A DNA stretch of 64,000 nucleotides from CAIQPV01 sp963719855 (lineage in GTDB: Bacteria; Pseudomonadota; Gammaproteobacteria; Burkholderiales; Gallionellaceae). The number at the start of each line of letters is the position of its first letter. Positions within the stretch are counted from its first letter, which is position 1. The notes beneath the pieces are model-generated. The model searched no databases, was not told where the DNA came from, and saw only the letters and a program-made list of their open reading frames with translations. The DNA lies in the NCBI GenBank assembly GCA_963719855.1, contig CAVRDK010000002.1, positions 277,026-341,025 on the forward strand, given 5' to 3'. The position numbers were made by a program, and so were the translations under genes. Shown in pieces: positions 8,384 through 15,854 of this stretch.

Positions 8384-8455
8384 GGTGTATCTCCTTGATC
8401 GGTTGACCACAACACGCCGCGTAGCGGCTTGTTGCGGCGAAGGCTTCCCTTCAGG

Positions 8456-8779
8456 TTAGTCGGAGCCAAAACTGCAAACGTAATTCACTTCATCTTTCGC
8501 GTAGATCTCGAAACTGCTGTTCTCCGCGACACGGAATGAGGTGCCTGCGGTGTAGGTCTTGAACGCAGTTTCTCCGGCGATCTTTACCTGGCACTCGCCG
8601 GAGGTAATTTCCATCAGTTCAGGTGCTCCGACGTTAAACGTCAACTGGCTGCCCAGCATGACGACGCCGACGGTCTTGCGCGTGCCATCTGGAAAGAACA
8701 CCGAGTGGGAAACACATTTCCCATCAAAAAACACATTGGCCTTTTTTCCTACACTGACGTTATCAAATTTGTCCGACAT
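8456..8779 (-). CDS. ppnP: Pyrimidine/purine nucleoside phosphorylase (YaiE family)
   Basis: This 107-residue single-domain cupin matches PpnP/YaiE: FDNVSVGKKANVFFDGKCVSHSVFFPDGTRKTVGVVMLGSQLTFNVGAPELMEITSGECQVKI and a C-terminal SSFEIYAKDEVNYVCSF. The family splits nucleosides with phosphate to base and ribose-1-phosphate in the cytoplasm. Length is normal. It lies 8 bases downstream of argG and is likely co-transcribed with it on the minus strand. Confidence 0.93.
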   Translation of the reverse strand: MSDKFDNVSVGKKANVFFDGKCVSHSVFFPDGTRKTVGVVMLGSQLTFNVGAPELMEITSGECQVKIAGETAFKTYTAGTSFRVAENSSFEIYAKDEVNYVCSFGSD

Positions 8780-8787
8780 GATTTTTC

Positions 8788-10014
8788 CTATTTCTTGTTG
8801 TTCAGTTTGGACGCGATGCGCATGCGCAGCGCGTTCAGTTTGATGAAGCCCGCCGCATCCTTCTGGTCATAAGCGCCCTTGTCGTCTTCGAAGGTGGCGA
8901 TGTTCGGGTCGAACAGCGAGTTCGTTTTGGAGTCGCGCCCCACCACGATGACGTTGCCCTTGTACAGCTTGACGCGCACCCAGCCGTTGACGTCCTGCTG
9001 CGTGTGGTCGATCAGCGTTTGCAAGGCCTTGCGTTCAGGCGCCCACCAGTAGCCGTTGTAGATCATGCTGGCGTAGCGCGGCATCAGGTCATCTTTCAGG
9101 TGCGCGACTTCGCGATCCAGCGTGATGGATTCGATGGCGCGGTGTGCGCGCAGCATGATGGTGCCGCCGGGAGTTTCGTAGCAGCCGCGCGACTTCATGC
9201 CGACGTAGCGGTTTTCCACCAGATCGAGGCGTCCGATGCCGTGCTTGCCGCCGAGTTTGTTCAGCTTGGTCAGTGCTTGCGCGGGTGACAGGCGCGTGCC
9301 GTTGAGCGCCACGATGTCGCCATGTTCGAATTCGATGTCGAGATATTCGGCGGCATCGGGGGCGGCTTCCGGCGAAACCGTCCAGCGCCACATGCTTTCT
9401 TCGGCTTCGGCGGCGGGGTTCTCCAGATGGCGGCCTTCGAAGCTGATGTGCAGCAGGTTCGCATCCATCGAGTAGGGCGAGCCGCCCTGCTTATGTTTCA
9501 TGTCAATCGGGATGCCTGCCTTTTCAGCGTAAGCCATCAGCTTTTCGCGCGACAGCAAGTCCCATTCGCGCCACGGCGCGATAACCTTGATGTTTGGATT
9601 GAGCGCGTAGTAACCCAGTTCGAAACGCACCTGGTCGTTGCCTTTTCCGGTCGCGCCGTGCGACACGGCTTCTGCGCCGACCTGTTTGGCTATCTCGATC
9701 TGGCGCTTGGCGATCAGCGGGCGCGCAATGGAAGTGCCGAGCAAATATTCGCCTTCGTAAATGGTGTTGGCGCGAAACATCGGAAATACGAAGTCGCGCA
9801 CGAATTCTTCGCGCAAGTCGTCGATGAAAATGTTTTCCGGCTTGATGCCCATCTTCAGGGCTTTGGCGCGCGCCGGTTCCAGTTCTTCACCTTGGCCGAT
9901 GTCGGCGGTAAAGGTGACAACTTCGCATTGATAAGTGTCCTGCAACCATTTCAGGATTACCGAGGTATCCAGCCCGCCGGAGTAGGCGAGGACGGCTTTT
10001 TTGATTTCACTCAT
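8788..10014 (-). CDS. argG: Argininosuccinate synthase
   Basis: This 408-residue enzyme joins citrulline and aspartate with ATP in arginine biosynthesis. The N-terminal ATP-binding PP-loop AYSGGLDTS is intact, as are TADIGQGEEL, SHGATGKGNDQVRFE, GSPYSMDANLLH and GRDSKTNSLFD. The start at 10014 (MSEIKK) is preferred by family alignment; an in-frame ATG 18 bases upstream (10032) is an alternative and overlaps the likely GGAG site. It is followed by ppnP and preceded by a thioesterase gene. Confidence 0.96.
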   Translation of the reverse strand: MSEIKKAVLAYSGGLDTSVILKWLQDTYQCEVVTFTADIGQGEELEPARAKALKMGIKPENIFIDDLREEFVRDFVFPMFRANTIYEGEYLLGTSIARPLIAKRQIEIAKQVGAEAVSHGATGKGNDQVRFELGYYALNPNIKVIAPWREWDLLSREKLMAYAEKAGIPIDMKHKQGGSPYSMDANLLHISFEGRHLENPAAEAEESMWRWTVSPEAAPDAAEYLDIEFEHGDIVALNGTRLSPAQALTKLNKLGGKHGIGRLDLVENRYVGMKSRGCYETPGGTIMLRAHRAIESITLDREVAHLKDDLMPRYASMIYNGYWWAPERKALQTLIDHTQQDVNGWVRVKLYKGNVIVVGRDSKTNSLFDPNIATFEDDKGAYDQKDAAGFIKLNALRMRIASKLNNKK

Positions 10015-10035
10015 GCTTTGATGTTTCTCCATTAA

Positions 10036-10458
10036 CTATTTTTCATTGCGCTTGTTGCGCACCTTGTCTTCAAAACGCTCTTTGTCGATGACAACACGCT
10101 CGTGCGTGCCTTGCGAGATCATATCCACGCCATCATGCGCAGAGACGGCGAAGGTCAGCTTTCTGCCTTCCACAGCAATTAGTTCGACGCTCGCCGTTAC
10201 TTCCAGTCCGGGCGGAGTTGCCGCCTCGTGGCTGACATTGATATGCGTCCCCAAGGATTGCTCTTCAGGCCAGTCCAAGTGGGGCTTGATCGCCATGATG
10301 CAAGCCCATTCCAGAAAACCTACCATGAAGCCGGTGGCGAAGACTTCCGGCATCGCCAGAAACTCCGGTGATTCTGGATACAGAGCTGGCACCGTCTTGG
10401 TTAAAGGCACCAAAAACTTGTGCTCATGGCGAATGCCCGGTTTCAACGTGTCTTTCAT
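10036..10458 (-). CDS. FlK-like thioesterase (hot-dog fold)
   Basis: This 140-residue protein starts at MKDTLKPG, with GGTGGG upstream. It resembles the fluoroacetyl-CoA thioesterase-like branch of the hot-dog superfamily: LVPLTKTVPALYPESPEFLAMPEVFATGFMVGFLEWACI, GTHINVSHEAATPPGLEVTASVELIAVEGRKLTFAVSAHDG and GTHERVVID. The T/E/H residues used by FlK for catalysis have plausible counterparts (E in FLEWAC, H in VSHEA), but this is by eye. Members outside fluoroacetate producers have no agreed substrate. It sits 21 bases upstream of argG, inside the arginine gene cluster, with no obvious metabolic link. Confidence 0.8.
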   Translation of the reverse strand: MKDTLKPGIRHEHKFLVPLTKTVPALYPESPEFLAMPEVFATGFMVGFLEWACIMAIKPHLDWPEEQSLGTHINVSHEAATPPGLEVTASVELIAVEGRKLTFAVSAHDGVDMISQGTHERVVIDKERFEDKVRNKRNEK

Positions 10459-10498
10459 GTTACCCACCGAGGTGACTTAATCCAAAAAATTTCAGTAG

Positions 10499-10668
10499 AC
10501 CAATGTTCCCTCCCCCTCTTGCATGGGGAGGGCTAGGGATAACCAATCACTTGCTGCGTTTTTTGCAGCTTAGTGAGATGGCTAGTAGTTCCATCAGGAG
10601 GTAGAAACTCCATCTTTTCACTGTTCTACCCCCATCCTAACCTTCCCCCTGCAAGGGGGAAGGTACAG
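10499..10668. repeat. Palindromic intergenic repeats flanking a hairpin element
   Basis: The left part holds a C-run/G-run palindrome (CTCCCCCT..ATGGGGAGGG, 10510-10532) and the right part CCCCCATCCTAACCTTCCCCCT with its inverted partner AGGGGGAAGG. Both are halves of a widespread CCTTCCCCCT-type palindrome. The element at 10540-10596 sits between them. Confidence 0.65.
10540..10596 (+). mobile_element. TAACC-ATCA hairpin element, copy A (57 bp)
   Basis: The 57-bp unit begins TAACCAAT and ends GTAGTTCCATCA. Its lower stem is CAC/GTG and its upper stem GCTGC/GCAGC around a T-rich loop. The left flank ends GGGCTAGGGA and the right flank begins GGAGGTAG, joining a C/G palindrome. It has no coding capacity and no target duplication. 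It is nearly identical to copy B2 at 24809 apart from the compensated lower stem. Confidence 0.7.
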
Positions 10669-10688
10669 TTTGGTTCTTTATATATGGG

Positions 10689-11609
10689 TTAATTACTCAC
10701 CTTACCTAGCAGCAGATATTCCATCAGCGCTTTTTGTACGTGCAGGCGATTCTCTGCTTCATCCCACACCACGCTTTGCGGGCCATCGATGACCAGTGCA
10801 TCGACTTCTTCACCGCGATGTGCGGGCAGACAGTGCATGAACAGCGCGTCGGGTTTGGCGACGGACATCATTTCCACGTCCACGATCCAGTCGGCGAAGG
10901 CCTTGCGGCGCGCGTCGTTTTCGCGTTCGAAGCCCATGCTGGTCCACACATCAGTGGTGACCAGATCGGCGCTGCGCGCGGCATCCATCGGGTCGGCGAA
11001 TTCTTCGTAGTTGTCTTCGCCGAACAGCCCGGCGCGTTCGGGTTCAACTTCGTAGCCGGGCGGAGTAGAGACATGCACATTGAAATCGAATATTTCCGCC
11101 GCTTGCAGCCAGGTGTTGCACACGTTGTTGGAATCGCCGATCCACGCCACGGTCTTGCCCTTGATGCTGCCACGTTGCTCTATGTAAGTGTAAATGTCGG
11201 CGAGTATCTGGCAGGGGTGGTATTCGTTAGTCAGACCGTTGATGACCGGCACGCGCGAGTTGGCGGCAAAACGCTCAATGATGCTTTGTTCGAAGGTGCG
11301 GATCATCACGATGTCGCTCATGCGCGAGATAACTTGCGCCGCATCTTCCACCGGCTCGCCGCGTCCAAGCTGCGTATCGTGCGTGTTGAGATAGATGGCT
11401 GAACCGCCGAGCTGTTGTATCCCGGCCTCGAACGAAAGGCGGGTGCGCGTAGAGCTCTTCTCGAAAATCATCACCAGCGTGCGGTCTGCCAAGGGATGGT
11501 AAGGCTGATAAGCCTTGAAGCGCTGCTTGATGATGCGGGTACGCTCAAACACATGTTCAAGTTCTTCCAGCGTCAAGTCGTTGAATTGCAAAAAATGTTT
11601 GATGTCCAT
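10689..11609 (-). CDS. argF: Ornithine carbamoyltransferase
   Basis: This 306-residue cytoplasmic enzyme makes citrulline from ornithine and carbamoyl phosphate. The carbamoyl-phosphate loop EKSSTRTRLSFE is intact, as are the VMIRTFEQ, NGLTNEYHPCQILADIYT and MHCLPAHRGEEV (HCLP) motifs. MDIKHFL is chosen as start because GAGGTG lies 7 bases upstream; a second ATG three codons upstream is possible. It is followed, after repeats, by the thioesterase and argG, and preceded by argD 28 bases away, forming a typical betaproteobacterial arginine cluster. Confidence 0.97.
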   Translation of the reverse strand: MDIKHFLQFNDLTLEELEHVFERTRIIKQRFKAYQPYHPLADRTLVMIFEKSSTRTRLSFEAGIQQLGGSAIYLNTHDTQLGRGEPVEDAAQVISRMSDIVMIRTFEQSIIERFAANSRVPVINGLTNEYHPCQILADIYTYIEQRGSIKGKTVAWIGDSNNVCNTWLQAAEIFDFNVHVSTPPGYEVEPERAGLFGEDNYEEFADPMDAARSADLVTTDVWTSMGFERENDARRKAFADWIVDVEMMSVAKPDALFMHCLPAHRGEEVDALVIDGPQSVVWDEAENRLHVQKALMEYLLLGKVSN

Positions 11610-11637
11610 GCTAATCACCTCGGCTAATCACATTGGG

Positions 11638-12816
11638 TTAATCACCTTGTGACAAAAACTCGATCACCAGCGGACACAATATGTCCAGCAATTGTTGTGC
11701 TTCCTCTTGCGTGAATATCAGCGCCGGCAGCAGCCGGATAACATTGTCAGCGGTGACGTTGGTCAACAGCCCATGCGCCAGCGCGCGCCGCACCAGATCA
11801 CCGCAGGGCTTGTTTAGTTCGATGCCTATCATCAACCCTTGCCCACGTATGGAGACCACACCTGGAACCAGCCTGAAACGCTCGCGAAAACCTTGCATCA
11901 AGAAATCGCCTATAACCGTGGCATGGGCAAGCAGCTTGTCATGCTCCATAATCTCCAGCGTGGTGAGCGCGGCAGTACAGGCCAGCGGGTTGCCGCCAAA
12001 GGTGGAGCCGTGGTTGCCGGGCTTGAAAGTACCCGTCGCCTTGCCTGCTGCCAGACAAGCGCCTATCGGCACGCCCGAACCCAAACCCTTGGCCAGCGTC
12101 ATCACGTCCGGCAGGATGCCGGTATGCTGATGGGCAAACCATTTGCCGGTGCGGCCCAAGCCGCATTGCACTTCATCCAGCATCAGCAACCAGCCTTGCT
12201 GGTCGCAAATCTGCCGCAGTTGTTCGAGATAATGAATATCCAGAGTGCGGATACCACCTTCGCCCTGAATCGGCTCGACCAGCACCGCCACGACATCGTG
12301 GTTGCGTTCGGCGACCTGCCGGATGGCATCGAGATCGTTGTACGGAACGCGTACAAAACCCTTTACCAGCGGCTCAAAACCGGCCTGTACCTTGCGGCTG
12401 CCGGTCGCCGAAAGCGTGGCCAGCGTGCGGCCATGAAACGCCTTTTCCATCACGATGATGTTGGGCATTTCGATGCCCTTGTTGTGCCCGTACATGCGCG
12501 CCAGCTTGATCGCCGCTTCATTCGCTTCGCAGCCGGAATTGCACAGAAACACTTCCTGCATGTTGGACAGCGCGCACAGCTTGTCGGCAAGCTGTTCCTG
12601 CTCGCGCACTTGATACACGTTGGAAACGTGGATCAGCCTGCCGATTTGTGCGTTTAGTGCGGCGGTGAATTTCGGATGGGCGTGCCCCAGCGTGTTGACC
12701 GCGATACCGGCGAGCGCATCCAGATAGCGCTTGCCGTTGCTATCCCACAACCATACTCCCTCGCCATGCGTGAAGGCGACAGGGAGGCGGGCATAAGTGT
12801 TCATCAGGTGCGACAT
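11638..12816 (-). CDS. argD: Acetylornithine aminotransferase
   Basis: This 392-residue class III PLP-dependent aminotransferase converts N-acetylglutamate semialdehyde to N-acetylornithine. Visible features are the N-terminal LDALAGIAVNTLGHAHP, the NSGCEANEAAIKLAR phosphate-binding region, AFHGRT, EPIQGEGG, LDEVQCGLGRTGK (the D contacts the PLP ring nitrogen) and the PLP lysine in TLAKGLGSGVPIGA. GGGAG lies close to the ATG at 12816. It is probably transcribed with argF, 28 bases downstream. Confidence 0.95.
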   Translation of the reverse strand: MSHLMNTYARLPVAFTHGEGVWLWDSNGKRYLDALAGIAVNTLGHAHPKFTAALNAQIGRLIHVSNVYQVREQEQLADKLCALSNMQEVFLCNSGCEANEAAIKLARMYGHNKGIEMPNIIVMEKAFHGRTLATLSATGSRKVQAGFEPLVKGFVRVPYNDLDAIRQVAERNHDVVAVLVEPIQGEGGIRTLDIHYLEQLRQICDQQGWLLMLDEVQCGLGRTGKWFAHQHTGILPDVMTLAKGLGSGVPIGACLAAGKATGTFKPGNHGSTFGGNPLACTAALTTLEIMEHDKLLAHATVIGDFLMQGFRERFRLVPGVVSIRGQGLMIGIELNKPCGDLVRRALAHGLLTNVTADNVIRLLPALIFTQEEAQQLLDILCPLVIEFLSQGD

Positions 12817-12909
12817 AAAACTCCCGTAGCTTGCCAGAAGCTATTGTAAAAATTGCACTGGCTACATATTAAGCCAGCTTCATTACCATTACCGCGCTAT
12901 TTCAAAACG

Positions 12910-12938
12910 AAAAAGGCCGACGTTCGGTCGGCCTTTTT
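12910..12938. terminator. Rho-independent terminator (bidirectional)
   Basis: AAAAAGGCCGAC pairs with GTCGGCCTTTTT around a TTCG-like loop. It terminates rpsT on the minus strand. Confidence 0.85.
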
Positions 12939-12964
12939 CATACACACAAGTACCGCGCCGAGGC

Positions 12965-13228
12965 TTAGGCCATTGCCTTGATAGCGGCGGACAGACGGCT
13001 TTTATGTCGTGACGCCTTGTTCTTGTGGATAATCTTCTTGTCGGCGATGGAATCCACGATGCTGGTGGATTCGCTGAACACGACCTTCGCGGCGGCCTTA
13101 TCGCCAGCTTCGATTGCCTTCGTCACTTTCTTGATTGCGGTGCGCAGTTCCGAGCGCAGGCTTGTGTTGTGGTCACGCTGCTTATCCGCTTGTCTTGCGC
13201 GCTTCCTTGCTTGTGCGCTGTTTGCCAT
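12965..13228 (-). CDS. rpsT: 30S ribosomal protein S20
   Basis: This 87-residue basic protein is full length and matches S20: MANSAQARKRARQADKQRDHNTSLRSELRTAIKKV at the N-terminus and HKNKASRHKSRLSAAIKAM at the end. It binds 16S rRNA early in small-subunit assembly. AAGGAG precedes the ATG, a sigma-70 promoter lies upstream and a terminator downstream, so it is a single-gene transcript divergent from murJ. Confidence 0.97.
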   Translation of the reverse strand: MANSAQARKRARQADKQRDHNTSLRSELRTAIKKVTKAIEAGDKAAAKVVFSESTSIVDSIADKKIIHKNKASRHKSRLSAAIKAMA

Positions 13229-13267
13229 GGTAACTCCTTGATAATTCTCTTACGATGAAAGGCGCGC

Positions 13268-13296
13268 ATTATAGGGAGGCTTGCACGCTTTGGCAA
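13268..13296 (-). promoter_or_regulatory. Sigma-70 promoter of rpsT
   Basis: On the minus strand TTGCCA (13291-13296) and TATAAT (13268-13273) are separated by exactly 17 bases, 40 bases upstream of the rpsT start. Two related AATGTTTATTTT motifs (about 13296-13307 and 13330-13341) lie just upstream and are unexplained. Confidence 0.75.
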
Positions 13297-13469
13297 ATGT
13301 TTATTTTTGCCATGTTGCGAGTTTTTGCCAATGTTTATTTTCGTCGGGCGCGGGAGTCAGCGCTGGCGGCTAGCCTTTCCTTCGTGCGTGACAGTAATGT
13401 TATGATGGCGCCCGTTCAAATAGCAAGCAGGTTCATGGGAATATTCCGTGGAAAACAGCTCTCCCCAAG

Positions 13470-15011
13470 ATGAATTTACTTAAAGCCCTTGCCACCATCA
13501 GCAGCCTGACTCTGGTTTCGCGCATCCTCGCTTTTGTCCGCGACATATTAATTGCACGCATCTTCGGTGCGGGCATGGCGACCGATGCTTTCTTCGTGGC
13601 CTTCAGGCTACCCAATCTGTTGCGTCGCCTGTTCGCGGAAGGTGCATTCTCGCAGGCTTTTGTGCCGATCTTCGGCGAATACAAGAACCGCAGGGGGCAC
13701 GACGAAACCAAGCTGCTGGTGGATCACGTCGTCACGCTGCTGGCGATCATCCTGTTCGTGGTCACGCTCATCGGCATCATCGCCGCACCCATTCTGGTGT
13801 ACATCACAGCACCGGGTTTTGTTAAAGATGCGGACAAATTTGCGCTCACCGTGCAATTGTTGCGCATCACTTCGCCGTATATTTTCTTTATCTCGCTGGT
13901 CGCGGTGGCAGCGGGTATCCTCAATACCTACAACAAATTCTGGGTGCCCGCCTTCGCGCCCATCCTGCTCAATATTTGTTTTATCGGCGGTGCGCTATGG
14001 CTGGCGCCGTATTGCAATCCACCCATCATGGCGCTGGGCTGGGCGGTATTCCTCGCAGGCTTCGTACAGTTGGCATTCCAAGTCCCGTTCCTGAAAAAGA
14101 TCGGCATGTTGCCAACTTTGCGCATTGACCTGAAAGACGCGGGCGTGTGGCGCATCATCAAACAGATGGGACCAGCGGTGTTCGGCGTATCCATAGCGCA
14201 GATCAGCCTCATCATCAACACCATCTTCGCCTCCTTTCTAGTGGCGGGCAGCGTGTCCTGGCTGTATTTCGCCGACCGCCTGATGGAATTTCCCTCCGGC
14301 CTGCTGGGCGCGGCGCTCGGCACCATCTTGCTGCCCTCGCTGTCCAAGCACCACGCAGACAATAGTCCAGAAGAGTATTCCAGACTGCTGGATTGGGGCT
14401 TGCGTCTGGTCTTCATGTTCACGCTGCCCGCAGCCCTCGCGTTGGGCATGATCGCCGTACCCCTGCTGGCGACTTTTTTTCAGCATGGCGCATTCGCCGC
14501 GAATGACGTGCTGATGACGCGCAACGCACTGGCCGGTTACAGCGTCGGCCTGATCGGCATCATTTCGGTGAAAGTGCTGGCACCCGGTTTCTATGCGCGA
14601 CAGGACATCAGAACCCCGGTCAAGATCGGCATCGCCACACTGCTCGCCACCCAGGCGATGAATCTGTTGTTCGTTTTTGGGATGCAATTGCATCATGCCG
14701 GACTGGCGCTGTCTATCGGCCTCGGCTCCTGTTTAAATTCCGCCATCCTGTTCTATCTGCTGCGCAAACGCGGCATCTACCGGCCCGAACCCGGCTGGGG
14801 CAAGTTTCTCGCCAAACTCGGTGCGGCGCTGCTGGCGTTGGGGTTGTCGCTGTGGTTCGGCATGGGCAGCGAACAACAGTGGCTTGGCACCCACGGCTGG
14901 ACACGCATCATCCATCTGACCTGGCTGGTGGTGGTGGGCGTGGCGGTGTACTTCGCCGTGCTGTGGCTGCTGGGTTTTCGGGTGAAGGATTTTGCCAAGC
15001 GCGGGGCTTGA
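13470..15011 (+). CDS. murJ: Lipid II flippase MurJ
   Basis: This 513-residue polytopic inner-membrane protein has about 14 predicted hydrophobic helices and matches MurJ/MviN: MNLLKALATISSLTLVSRILAFVRDILIARIFGAG at the start, then FRLPNLLRRLFAEGAFSQAFVPIF. It flips lipid II across the membrane for peptidoglycan synthesis. Key Arg/Asp residues in the first helices (R in VSRILAFVRD, R in FRLPNLLRR) are present. rpsT-murJ adjacency, here divergent, is common in this group. It is followed by a large palindrome. Confidence 0.96.
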   Translation: MNLLKALATISSLTLVSRILAFVRDILIARIFGAGMATDAFFVAFRLPNLLRRLFAEGAFSQAFVPIFGEYKNRRGHDETKLLVDHVVTLLAIILFVVTLIGIIAAPILVYITAPGFVKDADKFALTVQLLRITSPYIFFISLVAVAAGILNTYNKFWVPAFAPILLNICFIGGALWLAPYCNPPIMALGWAVFLAGFVQLAFQVPFLKKIGMLPTLRIDLKDAGVWRIIKQMGPAVFGVSIAQISLIINTIFASFLVAGSVSWLYFADRLMEFPSGLLGAALGTILLPSLSKHHADNSPEEYSRLLDWGLRLVFMFTLPAALALGMIAVPLLATFFQHGAFAANDVLMTRNALAGYSVGLIGIISVKVLAPGFYARQDIRTPVKIGIATLLATQAMNLLFVFGMQLHHAGLALSIGLGSCLNSAILFYLLRKRGIYRPEPGWGKFLAKLGAALLALGLSLWFGMGSEQQWLGTHGWTRIIHLTWLVVVGVAVYFAVLWLLGFRVKDFAKRGA

Positions 15012-15041
15012 ATGGCAGCCCTCATTAAACGTGAAACAACA

Positions 15042-15125
15042 TCAAATCCCCCCTAGCCCCCTTTTTCAAAGTGGGGAAACAACCCCCTTTGAAAAAGGGG
15101 GTGGAGCGAAGCGGAGGGGGATTTG
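15042..15125. repeat. Large intergenic palindrome (AAATCCCCC family)
   Basis: The left arm CAAATCCCCCCTAGCCCCC TTTTTCAAA is mirrored by TTTGAAAAAGGGGG...GGAGGGGGATTTG. It follows murJ and lies between convergent genes, so it may also end transcripts. Confidence 0.75.
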
Positions 15126-15169
15126 CATTTGTTTCATCATTCAGGGGGCTATTACTATGCCCGTTAGAC

Positions 15170-15808
15170 TCACGGCTGTTCTTGCAGTCCGTTCTCCATC
15201 ACATAAAAAGTAAGTTCTGCATTATTCTTTAATTTCATTTTTTCGAGGATATGCCCGCGATAAGTGCTGACGGTCTTGACGCTGAGTGACAAGATTTCTG
15301 CAATTTCTGACACTTTTTTCCCCGATCCAAGCAAACGCAACACCTGATATTCCCGGTCGCTCAAAAGTTCGTGCAACGGCTTGCCGGAATCGGTGCTGCA
15401 TTCATTGAGCAGTAATTCGGCCAAGGCCGGGCTGATGTGTTTCTTGCCTGCAACCACTTTTCTGACAGCCTCGACCAATTGCTCCGGCGCGGTGTCCTTA
15501 GTCATATAGCCAGAGGCACCTGCCTTCATCAGGCGAACTGCGTACTGATCTTCCGGGTACATACTCAGGATCAGCACCTTGATCCCGCTGCCCCCGTCCA
15601 TGATTTGCTTCAGGGTGTCGAATCCACTTTTCTCGGGCATTGATAAATCAAGAAGCACGATATCCCACTTCCCCGTGCGGAGTTTTTTAAGCGCTTCAAC
15701 CCCGTTGGCAGCCTCACCGCCAACTTCCATTCCTCGCGCTTCGTCCAATATCCTTCTCAGCCCCTGGCGCACAATGGAGTGGTCATCAACAATAAGTATC
15801 CGGATCAT
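15170..15808 (-). CDS. NarL/FixJ-family response regulator
   Basis: This 212-residue protein has a receiver domain (about 1-120) with D8/D9, phosphoacceptor D54 in VLLDLSMPEKSG and the conserved K in MTKDTAPE. Its LuxR-type helix-turn-helix domain (about 148-205) reads LSDREYQVLRLLGSGKKVSEIAEILSLSVKTVSTYRGHILEKMKLKNNAEL. It starts 46 bases after the sensor kinase stop and is the obvious partner of that NarX-type kinase. The target promoters are unknown. Confidence 0.93.
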   Translation of the reverse strand: MIRILIVDDHSIVRQGLRRILDEARGMEVGGEAANGVEALKKLRTGKWDIVLLDLSMPEKSGFDTLKQIMDGGSGIKVLILSMYPEDQYAVRLMKAGASGYMTKDTAPEQLVEAVRKVVAGKKHISPALAELLLNECSTDSGKPLHELLSDREYQVLRLLGSGKKVSEIAEILSLSVKTVSTYRGHILEKMKLKNNAELTFYVMENGLQEQP

Positions 15809-15854
15809 GGCTCTACTCCTTCAAATGGTACGACGGCTATTGTAACGGCATAAA

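Noticed and set aside
9322..10035. Long + strand open frame of 237 codons
   Set aside because: It lies opposite argG, whose minus-strand product is unmistakable; the high-GC third-position bias produces the mirror frame.
11839..12657. Long + strand open frame of 272 codons
   Set aside because: Mirror frame of argD with no protein-family character.
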